Notes: generated by a model not told the origin, from the letters alone. 64,000 nucleotides of DNA from Falsiroseomonas sp051433165 (GCF_051433165.1 NZ_JBHMFS010000005.1:186001-250000), one strand, 5' to 3'. Counted from the stretch's first letter, positions 16,909-26,748 are shown. Numbers and translations are program-made.

Positions 16909-18504
16909 ATGATGCGAAGACTGCTTCTGGCGGCCGCCGCCATTGTTGCGCTGGGGGTGGCCGCACCGGCGCCCGCCACGGCACAGACCGTCCGCTGGAC
17001 CGCCAGCGGCGATCCCAACACGATGGACCCGCACAGCCAGAATGTCGGGACCGTCACCATGGTCCTCCAGCAGATCTATGATCCGCTGATCGCCCGCAAC
17101 CCGGATCTGTCGCTGCGCCCGGGCCTCGCCTTGTCCTGGACCCAGGTGGAGCCGACCCGCTGGCGCTTCGTGCTGCGCGGGGACGTGAAGTTCCATGGCG
17201 GGGAGGCGTTCTCCGCCGATGACGTGGTCTTCAGCGTCGGCCGCGCCCGCCAGCCCACCTCCAATTTCGGCATCTTCGTCGATACGGTGGCGGATGTCGT
17301 GAAGGTGGATGCGATGACGGTGGACGTCGTCACCCGCGTCCCGGACCCGATCCTTCCGAACAAATTCGCCTCCGTCTACATGATGTCCCAGGCCTGGTCC
17401 GAGGCGAATGGCGCCGCCCGCCCGCAGAACACCAGGGCGCGGGAGGAGATGCACACCACCCGCAACACCAACGGCACCGGCGCCTTCCGCCTCGAAAGCC
17501 GGGAGAATGACGTCCGCACCGTGCTGCGCCGCAACACGGATTGGTATGGGTGGCGGGAGCCGGATGCGGCACGCTCCAACGTGCAGGAGATCGTCTTCCG
17601 CCCGATTTCCTCGGACGCCACGCGGATTGCGGCGCTGCTGTCGGGTGAGGTGGATTTCGTGCTCGACCCGCCGCTGCAGGATCTGAACCGGCTGCGCAAC
17701 GCGGGCAATATCCGCGTGCTGGAAGGGCCAGAGGTGCGGACCATCTTCCTGTCCTTCGACGTGGCGCGGCCGGAGCTGCTGTATTCCGACGTCCGCGGCC
17801 GCAACCCCTTCGCCGATCTGCGGGTGCGCCAGGCGCTGTATCACGCCCTCGACATCCAGGCGATCCACCGCACCACCATGCGCGGGCAGTCCGTGGTGAC
17901 CGGCACTTTCTTCCCGCCGCAGGTGAACGGCTATGTCGAGGCCGAGGACCGGCGCCTGCCGCATGACCCGACCCGCGCCCGCGCCTTGCTGACGGAGGCC
18001 GGCTTCCCGAACGGATTCGGCGTGACGCTGGATTGCCCGAACAACCGCTACATCAATGATGAGGCGATCTGCCAGGCGGTTGCCGCCATGTGGGCGCGCA
18101 TCGGCGTGCGGACCAGCGTGCGGGCGCAGCCTCTGGCGCCCTTCTTCGCCCAGATCCAGCGCCAGGATACCAGCGCCTACCTGCTCGGCTGGGGTGTGCC
18201 GACGCTGGATGCGCTGTATTCCTTCCAATCGCTGCTGGCGACGCGAAATGGCGAGCAGGGGGATGGCATCTGGAACTATGGCGGCTATTCCAGCCCGCAG
18301 ATGGATGCATTGGTACAGCGCATGAAGACGCAATCCGGCCCGGACCGCATGGCCGCGATCCAGGAGGCGCTGCGCCTGTACCGGGAGGAGGTGCCGCATA
18401 TCCCGCTGCACCACCAGATGATCCCCTGGGCGATGCGGAGCAACTTCTCCATCCCGCACGCCGCGAACAACCAGCCCTATTTCCGCTTCGCCCGAATCGA
18501 TTGA
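16909..18504 (+). CDS. Peptide ABC transporter periplasmic substrate-binding protein (SBP_bac_5)
   Basis: A 531-residue precursor with a signal peptide (MMRRLLLAAAAIVALGVAAP, cleavage likely after ATAQ) and the DppA/OppA fold: TMDPHSQNVGT near the N terminus, WRFVLRGDVKFHGGEAFSAD, and the lobe-crossing block near NTNGTGAFRL. It captures di- or oligopeptides or a related solute for the importer encoded by the next four genes. The start is the first of two tandem ATGs after CTCGGGG. It is the first gene of the transport operon. Confidence 0.88.
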   Translation: MMRRLLLAAAAIVALGVAAPAPATAQTVRWTASGDPNTMDPHSQNVGTVTMVLQQIYDPLIARNPDLSLRPGLALSWTQVEPTRWRFVLRGDVKFHGGEAFSADDVVFSVGRARQPTSNFGIFVDTVADVVKVDAMTVDVVTRVPDPILPNKFASVYMMSQAWSEANGAARPQNTRAREEMHTTRNTNGTGAFRLESRENDVRTVLRRNTDWYGWREPDAARSNVQEIVFRPISSDATRIAALLSGEVDFVLDPPLQDLNRLRNAGNIRVLEGPEVRTIFLSFDVARPELLYSDVRGRNPFADLRVRQALYHALDIQAIHRTTMRGQSVVTGTFFPPQVNGYVEAEDRRLPHDPTRARALLTEAGFPNGFGVTLDCPNNRYINDEAICQAVAAMWARIGVRTSVRAQPLAPFFAQIQRQDTSAYLLGWGVPTLDALYSFQSLLATRNGEQGDGIWNYGGYSSPQMDALVQRMKTQSGPDRMAAIQEALRLYREEVPHIPLHHQMIPWAMRSNFSIPHAANNQPYFRFARID

Positions 18505-18565
18505 CAGCAGGCGGTTCCGGCGGCGCCCCCTCGCGCCGCCGGTTTGCAAAGGATCCTCAACCCCC

Positions 18566-19549
18566 GTGTTCGCCTTCATCATCAGCCGCCTCTTGCAGGC
18601 GCTGCCCGTCATGCTGACGGTGGCGCTGCTGTCCTTCGCCATGTTCGCCTATGTTGGCGACCCGGTCGCCATCATGCTCGGGCAGGACTACACCATCGCC
18701 CAGCGAGACCAGCTCGTGGCTGACCTGGGCCTGGACCAACCCTTCTTCGTGCAATTCGCGAAGTTCGTGGTGAATGCGGCGCAGGGCGAATTCGGCCTGT
18801 CCTACCGCCTGTCCCGCCCTGTGGCGCAGCTCATCGTCGAGCGGGCGCCGGCCACCCTGGAACTGGCGCTGTGCGCCGCCTTCCTGGCGCTGGCGGTGGG
18901 CGTGCCGATGGGGGTCTATACAGGCCTCTATCGCAATTCCTGGCTGAGCCGCATCTTCCTGACCTTCAGCCTGATCGGCGTGTCGCTGCCGACCTTCCTG
19001 ATCGGCATTCTGCTGATCCTCACCTTCTCCGTCTGGCTCGGCTGGCTGCCCAGCTTCGGCCGGGGGGATACGGTGAATCTCGGCGGGTGGAGCACCGGGC
19101 TGCTGACCTGGTCCGGCCTCAAGGCGCTGATCCTGCCCGCCATCACCCTGGGCCTGTTCCAGCTCACGCTGATCATGCGCCTGGTGCGGGCGGAGATGAT
19201 GGAGGTGCTGCGGACGGACTACATCAAGTTCGCCCGCGCCCGTGGCCTGACCAACCGGGCGGTGCATTTTGGCCATGCGCTGAAGAACACGCTGGTGCCG
19301 GTCATCACCATCACCGGCCTGCAGCTTGGCGCCATCATCGCCTTCGCCATCGTGACGGAGACGGTGTTCCAGTGGCCGGGCATGGGGCTGCTGTTCATTC
19401 AGAGCGTCGCGGTGGCCGATATTCCTGTGATGTCCGCCTATCTGCTGCTGATCGCGCTGATGTTCGTCACCATCAACCTGATCGTGGACCTGCTGTACTA
19501 CGCGGTGGATCCCCGCCTGCGCATTGGCCGCGGCAAGGGGGCGCACTGA
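18566..19549 (+). CDS. Peptide ABC transporter permease, DppB type
   Basis: A 327-residue inner-membrane permease with an N-terminal helix (FAFIISRLLQALPVMLTVAL), the usual periplasmic loop and five further helices. The cytoplasmic EAA loop that docks the ATPases reads DYIKFARARGLTNRAVHFGH. It opens with GTG at 18566, 61 bases after the binding-protein gene. Its partner permease follows one base after its stop. Confidence 0.9.
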   Translation: MFAFIISRLLQALPVMLTVALLSFAMFAYVGDPVAIMLGQDYTIAQRDQLVADLGLDQPFFVQFAKFVVNAAQGEFGLSYRLSRPVAQLIVERAPATLELALCAAFLALAVGVPMGVYTGLYRNSWLSRIFLTFSLIGVSLPTFLIGILLILTFSVWLGWLPSFGRGDTVNLGGWSTGLLTWSGLKALILPAITLGLFQLTLIMRLVRAEMMEVLRTDYIKFARARGLTNRAVHFGHALKNTLVPVITITGLQLGAIIAFAIVTETVFQWPGMGLLFIQSVAVADIPVMSAYLLLIALMFVTINLIVDLLYYAVDPRLRIGRGKGAH

Positions 19550-19550
19550 G

Positions 19551-20471
19551 ATGGCACAGGCCAATGCGCTGCGTCGCGCGCTCGACAGCGACCTCTGGTA
19601 TTCCTTCACCCGTTCGCCGGTCACGGTTGCCTCCGCCATCGTCGCGCTGATCTGCGTCGGCGGCGCGGTGCTGGCGCCCTGGATCGCGCCGCACAACCCC
19701 TTCAACCTGGCCTCGCTCCAGCTGATGGACGCCTTCAAGCCGCCGGCGTGGCAGGCGGAGGGCGACCCGAACTACCTGCTCGGCACCGATGACCAGGGGC
19801 GGGACATGCTGTCCGCCATCATGTATGGCGCGCGTGTATCGCTGCTGGTGGGGTTCTTCGCGGTCCTGCTGTCCGTCTCCATCGGCATCACCGCCGGGCT
19901 GGCGGCGGGCTATCTGGGTGGCACGGTGGATGCGGTTCTGATGCGCATCGCGGACATCAAGCTGACCTTCCCCACCATCCTGATCGCGTTGCTGATCGAT
20001 GGCGTGGTGCGCGCCGTACTTCCGAGAGAGACGCATGACCAGATCGCGCTGTACGTCGTGATCTTCGCCATCGGCATCAGCAACTGGCCGTCCTTCGCCC
20101 GCACCGTGCGCGGATCGACCCTGGTGGAACGCAACAAGGAATATGTGCAGGCGGCGCGCGTCATCGGCGTCTCCCGCGCCCGGATCATGGTCAGCCATGT
20201 GCTGCCCAATGTGCTGGGGCCGGTGCTGGTCATCGCGACGCTGAACCTCGGCTTCGCCGTGCTGGCGGAGGCGACGCTGTCGTTCCTCGGCGTGGGCGTG
20301 CCGCCGACGCAGCCCTCGCTCGGCACGCTGATCCGTATCGGCAACGACTTCCTGTTCTCCGGCGAGTGGTGGATCACCATCTTCCCCGGCATCGCCCTCA
20401 TCCTGCTTGTGCTGTCCGTGAACCTGCTGGGTGACTGGCTGCGCGACGCCCTGAACCCGAAGCTCCGATAA
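19551..20471 (+). CDS. Peptide ABC transporter permease, DppC type
   Basis: A 306-residue permease forming the membrane channel with the DppB-type subunit. A DppC-type N terminus (RSPVTVASAIVALICVGGAV) precedes the GTDDQGRDMLSAIMYGARVS motif, and the EAA loop is EYVQAARVIGVSRARIMVSH. The start at 19551 lies directly after the upstream stop. The stop TAA overlaps the ATG of the ATPase gene by one base, indicating coupled translation. Confidence 0.9.
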   Translation: MAQANALRRALDSDLWYSFTRSPVTVASAIVALICVGGAVLAPWIAPHNPFNLASLQLMDAFKPPAWQAEGDPNYLLGTDDQGRDMLSAIMYGARVSLLVGFFAVLLSVSIGITAGLAAGYLGGTVDAVLMRIADIKLTFPTILIALLIDGVVRAVLPRETHDQIALYVVIFAIGISNWPSFARTVRGSTLVERNKEYVQAARVIGVSRARIMVSHVLPNVLGPVLVIATLNLGFAVLAEATLSFLGVGVPPTQPSLGTLIRIGNDFLFSGEWWITIFPGIALILLVLSVNLLGDWLRDALNPKLR

Positions 20472-21457
20472 TGAACGTACCCCTGCTTGAAGTCCGCAAC
20501 CTGCGCGTCGAGTTCCCGACGCGCCGCGGTACCCTGGTCGCGCTCAACGACGTCTCCTTCTCCATCGCAGAGGGTGAGGTGCTAGGCGTGGTGGGCGAAT
20601 CCGGCGCCGGCAAATCCATGACCGGGGCTGCCATCATCGGCCTTCTGGAACCGCCGGGTCGCATCGCTGGCGGCCAGATTCTCCTCAATGGCCGGCGCAT
20701 CGACAATCTTCCCTATTCGGAATTACGAAAACTGCGGGGGCGGGAGATCGGCGCGATCTTCCAGGACCCGCTGACCACGCTGAACCCGCTCTACACCGTG
20801 GGCCAGCAGCTGATCGAGACGATGGTCACGCACCTGCCGCTGAACCCGGCGCAGGCGCGAGCCAAGGCGATCGAGTGGCTGGAACTGGTCGGCATTCCCG
20901 CCGCCAGCCAGCGCATCGACAGCTACCCGCATGAATTCTCCGGCGGCATGCGCCAGCGCGTGGTGATAGCACTGGCGTTGTGTGCGGAGCCGAAGTTGAT
21001 CGTGGCGGATGAGCCGACCACGGCGCTGGATGTCTCGATCCAGGCGCAGGTGATCTCGTTGCTGAAGTCGCTGGCCCGCGACAAGGGTACCAGCATGATG
21101 CTGGTCACCCACGACATGGGCGTGATCGCCGAAACTGCGGACCGCGTGGCGGTGATGTATGCCGGCCGCATCGTCGAGATCGGCGCGGTGCGCAACGTGG
21201 TGCAACACGCCTCGCACCCCTATTCCGCCGGGCTGATGGGGTCGATCCCGCCGGTCGGGCGGCGGCTGGAGCGGTTGCAGCAGATTGATGGCTCGATGCC
21301 ACGGCTCTCGGCCATCCCGCAGGGCTGCGCCTACAACCCGCGCTGCCCGAAGGTGTTCGATCGCTGCCGGGTGGAGCAGCCTGAACTCATGCCGGCGGAG
21401 GACAATCTTGCCGCCTGCTGGCTTTACGCCGAGCCGGGAGTGACGCGTCATGCGTAA
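20471..21457 (+). CDS. Peptide ABC transporter ATP-binding protein, DppD type
   Basis: A 328-residue ATPase with Walker A GESGAGKS, Q-loop IFQDPLTTLNPLYTVG, signature SGGMRQR and Walker B LIVADEPTTALD, then the oligopeptide-transporter C-terminal domain ending in a cysteine block (CAYNPRCPKVFDRCRVEQPE) that in relatives binds an iron-sulfur cluster. It pairs with the DppF-type subunit as a heterodimer; the two genes overlap by eight bases. Confidence 0.92.
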   Translation: MNVPLLEVRNLRVEFPTRRGTLVALNDVSFSIAEGEVLGVVGESGAGKSMTGAAIIGLLEPPGRIAGGQILLNGRRIDNLPYSELRKLRGREIGAIFQDPLTTLNPLYTVGQQLIETMVTHLPLNPAQARAKAIEWLELVGIPAASQRIDSYPHEFSGGMRQRVVIALALCAEPKLIVADEPTTALDVSIQAQVISLLKSLARDKGTSMMLVTHDMGVIAETADRVAVMYAGRIVEIGAVRNVVQHASHPYSAGLMGSIPPVGRRLERLQQIDGSMPRLSAIPQGCAYNPRCPKVFDRCRVEQPELMPAEDNLAACWLYAEPGVTRHA

Positions 21458-22475
21458 CGCCATCATGCTCGAAACCCGGGATGTCGCCCGCCATTTCGAC
21501 GTCTCCCGCCCCCTGGTGCAGCGGCTGCTGGCGCGGGAGGGAAGGCGGGTGCTGCGCGCGGTGGATGGCATTTCCTTCGCCATCGAGAAGGGCACCACCC
21601 TGTCGCTCGTTGGCGAAAGCGGCTGCGGCAAATCCACCGTGGCCCGCCTGGTGGTCGGCCTCTATGGCCCGACCCATGGCAGCGTGGTGTTCGACGGGCA
21701 GGATCTGGCGCAGGCGCGGGCGGATTCCGAACAGCGCCGCCGCATGCAAATGATCTTCCAGGACCCCTATGCCAGCCTCAATCCGCGCTGGCGGGTGCGG
21801 GACATCGTCGCCGAGCCGATCCGCGCCTTCGGGCTGACCCGCAGCGCGGCGGATATCGATGCGCGGGTGGCCGAGCTGCTGACGCAGGTGGGTCTTTCCC
21901 CGCTGGACGGCCAGAAATTCCCGCATGAATTCTCCGGCGGCCAGCGCCAGCGCATCTCGATCGCCCGCGCGCTGTCCTCCAACCCGGAATTCCTGGTGTG
22001 TGACGAGCCGACGAGCGCGCTCGACGTGTCCGTGCAGGCGCAGATCCTGAACCTGATGAAGGATTTGCAGGCGCGGCTGGGCCTGACCTACCTGTTCATC
22101 AGCCACAATCTGGCGGTGGTGCGGCAGGTCAGCGACCGGGTCGGCGTGATGTATCTGGGGCGCCTGGTGGAACTGGCGCCGGCTGAGACGCTGTTCAACA
22201 CGCCGCGCCACCCCTACACGCGCGCCTTGATGGAGGCGATTCCGGACCTGGAAATGACCGGTCGCCAGCGCATTCCGGTGGGCGGCGAGGTGCCCAGCCC
22301 GATCGACCCGCCGAGCGGCTGCCCCTTCCACCCGCGCTGCCCGCTGGCCAATGACCGCTGCGTGGCGGACCGCCCGGAGATGATTACGGCGCGCGGCACG
22401 CCGGAAACTCTTGTGGCGTGCCATGCGGTGGAGGAAGGCCGCGACCGGGTCGGGGAACCGCTGGTCGCGGCGTGA
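21450..22475 (+). CDS. Peptide ABC transporter ATP-binding protein, DppF type
   Basis: A 341-residue second ATPase of the importer: Walker A GESGCGKST, Q-loop IFQDPYASLNPRWRV, signature SGGQRQR, Walker B FLVCDEPTSALD, and a C-terminal CPFHPRCPLANDRC cysteine block. It differs from the DppD type by an extended N terminus (RPLVQRLLAREGRRVLRAVD). It ends the operon; a strong hairpin follows within 11 bases, and the convergent trpE gene ends just beyond it. Confidence 0.92.
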   Translation: MRNAIMLETRDVARHFDVSRPLVQRLLAREGRRVLRAVDGISFAIEKGTTLSLVGESGCGKSTVARLVVGLYGPTHGSVVFDGQDLAQARADSEQRRRMQMIFQDPYASLNPRWRVRDIVAEPIRAFGLTRSAADIDARVAELLTQVGLSPLDGQKFPHEFSGGQRQRISIARALSSNPEFLVCDEPTSALDVSVQAQILNLMKDLQARLGLTYLFISHNLAVVRQVSDRVGVMYLGRLVELAPAETLFNTPRHPYTRALMEAIPDLEMTGRQRIPVGGEVPSPIDPPSGCPFHPRCPLANDRCVADRPEMITARGTPETLVACHAVEEGRDRVGEPLVAA

Positions 22476-22485
22476 CTCTCAAAAA

Positions 22486-22511
22486 CCCTCTCCCGGTGAC
22501 AGGGGAGAGGG
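22486..22511. terminator. GC-rich hairpin between convergent dppF-type gene and trpE
   Basis: CCCTCTCCC (22486-22494) pairs perfectly with GGGAGAGGG (22503-22511) around an 8-base loop. Five A bases precede it, so on the minus strand it reads as stem plus five T, a plausible terminator for trpE. On the plus strand only the stem is present. Confidence 0.65.
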
Positions 22512-22516
22512 CTATG

Positions 22517-24022
22517 TCACCGCCGCTGCGCCGCGAAGCGCACGGCTTCCTCGGCGGCGCGGAACAGGGCGCGGGCCTTCTGGTGGGTCTCCTGGAACTC
22601 CGCCTCCGGGTCGCTATCCGCCACCACCCCGGCGCCGGCCTGCACATGCATCAGCCCGTCCTTCACTAGGGCGGTGCGCAGCGCGATGCAGATATCCATG
22701 TCGCCATCGGCGCCGAAATACCCCACGCCGCCGGCATAGGCGCCGCGGCGGGAGGGTTCCAGTTCCTCGATGATCTGCATGGCGCGGACCTTCGGCGCGC
22801 CTGAGAGCGTGCCGGCCGGGAAGCCCGCGGCCAGCGCATCCAGCGCATCCAACCCAGGTCGGAGACGGCCCACCACCTCGGACATGATGTGCATGACCTG
22901 GGAATAGCGCTCGACCTGGAATTTCTGGGTGACGCGGACGGAGCCGATCTCCGCGACGCGACCCACATCGTTGCGGCCGAGGTCGATCAGCATCAAATGC
23001 TCGGCCAGTTCCTTCGGATCGGCGAGCAATTCCCGCTCCAGCCGCGCATCCTCCTCGGGCGTCGCGCCGCGGGGGCGGGTCCCGGCCAAGGGTCGCAGCT
23101 TCACCTCGCCATGCTTCACGCTGACCAGGATCTCGGGCGAGGCGCCAACCAGCGACAGGCCGTTCAGGTCGAGGAAGAACAGATAGGGCGCCGGGTTCAG
23201 CCGCCGCAGCGCGCGATACAGCGAAAACGGCGGCAGGCCGAAGGGCGCGGTGAAGCGCTGGGCGGGCACCACCTGGAACACGTCGCCGGCGGCGATGTAT
23301 TCCTTCGCCCGTAGCACCGCGGCCTTGTAGCCCTCCGGCGTGAAGTTGGAGGAGGGCGCCGGCGGCACCGGCAGGCTGGCGGGCGGCGCCGGGCGGGGCA
23401 GGGGGCGGTCGAGTGCCGCCTCCGCCTCATCCAGCCGGGCCTGGGCCAAGTCCCAGGCGGCCTTCGGGTCCGGTGCGGCGTCCGGCCAGACCGGCGTCAC
23501 CAGCGTCAGCGTATCCCGCACATGGTCGAAGACGGCGACCAGCGTCGGGCGGATCATCACCGCCTCGGGAATGCCGAGCACATCCGGATTGGTATCCGGC
23601 AGGCGTTCCATGTGCCGGACCATGTCGTAGCCGAGATAGCCGAACAGCCCGGCGGCGATGGAGGGCAGCCCGGCCGGCATCGGCATGCGCGTGGCCTGCA
23701 CCAGGGTGCGCAGGCTGTCGAGCGGCGGTGCCGGATCGGCCTCGAAGGCGTGGGGCGCGGATAGCGCGTGGCGGTTGATCTCGGCGCGACCCTCGCGACA
23801 GCGCCAGACCAGGTCCGGCTCCATGCCGAGTGCCGAGAAGCGGCCGCGCGCGGCGCCGCCTTCGACCGATTCCAGCAGGAAGGCGTTGTGCCGCCCCTGC
23901 ACCAGGCGGAGATAGGCGCCGACCGGCGTATCGAGGTCCGCGACGCGTTCGCGGAACACCACCTGTCCCCGGCCCGCCGCCAGGCCGGCGGCGAAGGCGG
24001 CGAAGGTGGAGAGGTCCGTCAT
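22517..24022 (-). CDS. trpE: Anthranilate synthase component I
   Basis: A 501-residue chorismate-utilising enzyme making anthranilate from chorismate with a TrpG glutaminase partner. The C-terminal chorismate-binding domain is clear: EYIAAGDVFQVVPAQRF, LVGASPEILV, LAGTRPRGATPEED, HLMLIDLGRNDVGRV and FPAGTLSGAPKVRAMQIIEELEP. The N-terminal region carries the family's tryptophan-feedback fold. The ATG at 24022 overlaps the ppiD stop by four bases. No trpG, trpD or trpC follows; the next gene downstream is the convergent importer ATPase, so the trp genes are split in this genome. Confidence 0.93.
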   Translation of the reverse strand: MTDLSTFAAFAAGLAAGRGQVVFRERVADLDTPVGAYLRLVQGRHNAFLLESVEGGAARGRFSALGMEPDLVWRCREGRAEINRHALSAPHAFEADPAPPLDSLRTLVQATRMPMPAGLPSIAAGLFGYLGYDMVRHMERLPDTNPDVLGIPEAVMIRPTLVAVFDHVRDTLTLVTPVWPDAAPDPKAAWDLAQARLDEAEAALDRPLPRPAPPASLPVPPAPSSNFTPEGYKAAVLRAKEYIAAGDVFQVVPAQRFTAPFGLPPFSLYRALRRLNPAPYLFFLDLNGLSLVGASPEILVSVKHGEVKLRPLAGTRPRGATPEEDARLERELLADPKELAEHLMLIDLGRNDVGRVAEIGSVRVTQKFQVERYSQVMHIMSEVVGRLRPGLDALDALAAGFPAGTLSGAPKVRAMQIIEELEPSRRGAYAGGVGYFGADGDMDICIALRTALVKDGLMHVQAGAGVVADSDPEAEFQETHQKARALFRAAEEAVRFAAQRR

Positions 24023-25920
24023 GGCACCACCTGCTGCAGAAGGGCCGGGCTGATCCGCGGGTTGGCGCGGTTCCGCAGCGCCGCGACATAGGCGGCGTCG
24101 AGGTCATCCGCCATCTGCTGCTGCGCCGTGCGGCGGGCATTGGCCAGCGCCTCGGCATCCGCGGCCGGATCGGCGGAGACCACTTCCAGCAATTGCGCCA
24201 CGGCGAAGCCGGCGCTGGTGGGGGCCATGGTGGGCTCGTTGACGGGGATGTTGAACAGTATTGGCAGCAGTTCCCGCGGCACGGTCAGGCCGGGCGCGCC
24301 CGCCTCCGGCTGGCGGCCGAAGGGGCCCATGCGAAAGCTGTTCAGGCCAGCCGCGGCGGCAGCGGCCTCCAGCGTCTGCCCACCGCGCACGGCGGCGAGC
24401 AGGGCGGCGGCGCGTTCTTCCTGCGCGCGGCGGCGGGCATCGGTGGTCCAGGCCAGACGGACATCCGCCTCCACCTGCTCCAGCGGCCGCAGTGCGGGCG
24501 GGCGCACCTCCAGCAGCTCGATGCCCAAGAAGCCCTCGGTTTCCCGGAATTCCTGCAAGCGGGGCGCGCGGCCCTGTTCGGAGGCGAAGATGGCGCGTAG
24601 CGCCTCGGCGCGGGCGGCGACGGGCACCGGCAGCACGGCGGGCAGGCCCTCCGCGTCCCGGCCCTCGGCATCGAGCGTGACGCGTGCCACGGTCAGGCCG
24701 AATTCCTGCGCGGCGGCTTCGAGGGAGGCGCCACCGGCCAGCGCATCCTCCACCCGGTTCGCCCGTTCGAAGGCCAGATCGCCGGCGCGTTCCAGCGCGA
24801 TCTCCTGGCGCAGCCGGTCGCCGACCTCGGCGAGCGGCGCGGTCGTGCCCGGGGTGACCCCGGCCACGCGCATCACATGCCAGCCGAAGGGGGATTGCAC
24901 CGGGTCGGTCACGCTGCCCGGCTGAGCGCTGAAGGCCGCCTGGGCCAGCGCGTCGAGCGGCAGGTCGGCGCGGGGCACGTTGCCGAGTGCGAGCGCGGCA
25001 CCGCCGGCCGCCTGCGCGGCCTGTTCGATGGCGGCGAAATCCGGGTTGGCGCGCCAGGCAGCGGTGATCTGCCGGGCGGCATCCTCGGTCTGCAGCAGCA
25101 CCTGCTGCAGGTCGCGGCGCTCCGGCGTCTCGAACTGGGCGCGGCGGGCCTCATAGGCGGCGGCGAGATCGGCGTCGGAGACCTCGATCTGGTCGGCCAG
25201 CGTCTCCCCGGTCAGCACGGCCAGGGTTGCCACGCGCAAGGCGGGGGCGGAGAAGCGTTCCGGGTTGTTGGCGTGGAAGCGGGCCAGCGCGGCGTCGGTC
25301 GGCGGTTCCGGCTCCGGCGCGTCCAGCAGCGGCAGCTCCACCACCTGGGCGATGCGGCGTTCCTGTTCGTAGCGCACCATGGCGCGGGCGAGGCGATCCG
25401 GCGCAGGGGCGCCCGCGCGGACGGCACCGGAAAGCTGCATGCGTCGCAGATCGTCCCGCACCAGCTGCAGGAACTGCGCCTCCGTCATGTTGCTTTGGCG
25501 CAGGAACTGGTCGAGGGCCAGGCGGTCGAACTGCCCGGCCATCTGGAAATTCGGGATGGCGAAGACATAGGCCTGCACGGCGGTATCCGGCGTGGACAGG
25601 CCAAGCCGTGCGGCTTCCGCCCGCTGGGCGCGCTCCGCGATCAATTGTTCCACAGCCTGCATGGCGATGGCGCGACGCAGTGGCTCATCCGCCTCGAAGG
25701 CGGTGCCGAGCTGCGATTGCACGCGCTGCAATTCGCGGCGGGCGGCGTTCTGCGCCTCCGGCACCTCGATATCGCCGCCCTCCATGCTGACCACGGCGGT
25801 TTCCCGACCAAAACCGCGGACGGTGTCCTCGATGCCCCAGATGGCAAAGGACAGCACCAGCAGCACGAAGAGGATCTTGGCGAACCAAGTCCGGGTGAAG
25901 TTGCGGAACCATGTGATCAT
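24019..25920 (-). CDS. ppiD: Peptidyl-prolyl isomerase, PpiD/SurA-like inner-membrane chaperone
   Basis: A 633-residue protein: cytoplasmic start MITWFRNFTRTWFAKILF, one membrane helix (about residues 14-32), then a periplasmic SurA_N-type chaperone region and a parvulin domain at about residues 250-360 with PFGWHVMRVAG as its last strand. It assists folding of exported proteins at the SecYEG exit. It lies upstream of trpE with a 4-base overlap and is divergent from tpiA, an order often seen in alphaproteobacteria. Parvulin catalytic residues cannot be judged with certainty from sequence alone. Confidence 0.87.
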   Translation of the reverse strand: MITWFRNFTRTWFAKILFVLLVLSFAIWGIEDTVRGFGRETAVVSMEGGDIEVPEAQNAARRELQRVQSQLGTAFEADEPLRRAIAMQAVEQLIAERAQRAEAARLGLSTPDTAVQAYVFAIPNFQMAGQFDRLALDQFLRQSNMTEAQFLQLVRDDLRRMQLSGAVRAGAPAPDRLARAMVRYEQERRIAQVVELPLLDAPEPEPPTDAALARFHANNPERFSAPALRVATLAVLTGETLADQIEVSDADLAAAYEARRAQFETPERRDLQQVLLQTEDAARQITAAWRANPDFAAIEQAAQAAGGAALALGNVPRADLPLDALAQAAFSAQPGSVTDPVQSPFGWHVMRVAGVTPGTTAPLAEVGDRLRQEIALERAGDLAFERANRVEDALAGGASLEAAAQEFGLTVARVTLDAEGRDAEGLPAVLPVPVAARAEALRAIFASEQGRAPRLQEFRETEGFLGIELLEVRPPALRPLEQVEADVRLAWTTDARRRAQEERAAALLAAVRGGQTLEAAAAAAGLNSFRMGPFGRQPEAGAPGLTVPRELLPILFNIPVNEPTMAPTSAGFAVAQLLEVVSADPAADAEALANARRTAQQQMADDLDAAYVAALRNRANPRISPALLQQVVP

Positions 25921-26004
25921 CCCGCCCCGGTAGCCGGAAATGCGGCCGGTTGCCAGCCCGGTGCGGCGTTGCTACGCGAACCGGTACCCGGAATGGAGAC
26001 GCAC

Positions 26005-26748
26005 GTGACCCCTGGCATCCGCCCCCTGATCGCAGGCAATTGGAAGATGCACGGCACGCTGCGGGAGGCCGGGGCGCTGGCTGAGGCGGTGCGCACCGGC
26101 GCCACCGGGTTGCCCGCCGACCTGCTGGTCTGCCCGCCCTTCCTGCATGTGCCGTCCCTGGCAGCCTTGCTCGCGGGCGGGCCGGTCTCCGTCGGCGCGC
26201 AGGATTGCCATGCGGCGACCAAGGGCGCGCATACCGGCGACGTCTCTGCCCCCATGCTGCGCGATGCCGGCGCCACCCATGTCATCCTGGGCCACTCCGA
26301 ACGCCGCGCCGACCACCGGGAGACGGATGCGGTGGTGCGCGCCAAGGTGCAGGCGGCGCTGGCGGCAGGGCTGATCCCCGTGGCCTGCGTCGGGGAGACG
26401 GAGGCACAGCGCTTGGCCGGCGAGGCGGAGTCCGTGGTCCGCGGGCAATTGGCCGAGTCGCTGCCGGATGATTTCGCTGGAATCGTGGCTTACGAGCCGG
26501 TCTGGGCCATCGGCACCGGCCGCACGCCCACCGAGGCCGACATCGCTGCCATCCACGCGACCATCCGCGAAACGCTGGTGGCGCGTTTCGGCCAGGCGGG
26601 GCAGGGCACACATATTCTCTATGGCGGCTCCATGAAGCCCGGCAACGCCAAGGCCATCCTGGCGCTTCCAAATGTCGATGGCGGGCTGGTCGGCGGGGCC
26701 AGCCTGGTGGCGGCGGATTTCCTGGCCATCGCCGCCGGGGCGGCGTGA
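26005..26748 (+). CDS. tpiA: Triosephosphate isomerase
   Basis: A 247-residue glycolytic TIM barrel interconverting dihydroxyacetone phosphate and glyceraldehyde 3-phosphate. Catalytic residues are visible: lysine in GNWKMHG, histidine in GHSERR, glutamate in AYEPVWAIGTG, and the phosphate loop GGSMKPGN. GTG at 26005 is chosen because GGAG sits six bases before it; an in-frame ATG at 25993 would add four residues. It is divergent from ppiD and precedes secG. Confidence 0.93.
   Translation: MTPGIRPLIAGNWKMHGTLREAGALAEAVRTGATGLPADLLVCPPFLHVPSLAALLAGGPVSVGAQDCHAATKGAHTGDVSAPMLRDAGATHVILGHSERRADHRETDAVVRAKVQAALAAGLIPVACVGETEAQRLAGEAESVVRGQLAESLPDDFAGIVAYEPVWAIGTGRTPTEADIAAIHATIRETLVARFGQAGQGTHILYGGSMKPGNAKAILALPNVDGGLVGGASLVAADFLAIAAGAA

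Noticed and set aside
16363..18642. A 759-codon open frame antisense to the AI-2E gene and the peptide-binding protein
   Set aside because: It crosses two clear genes and has shadow-like composition.
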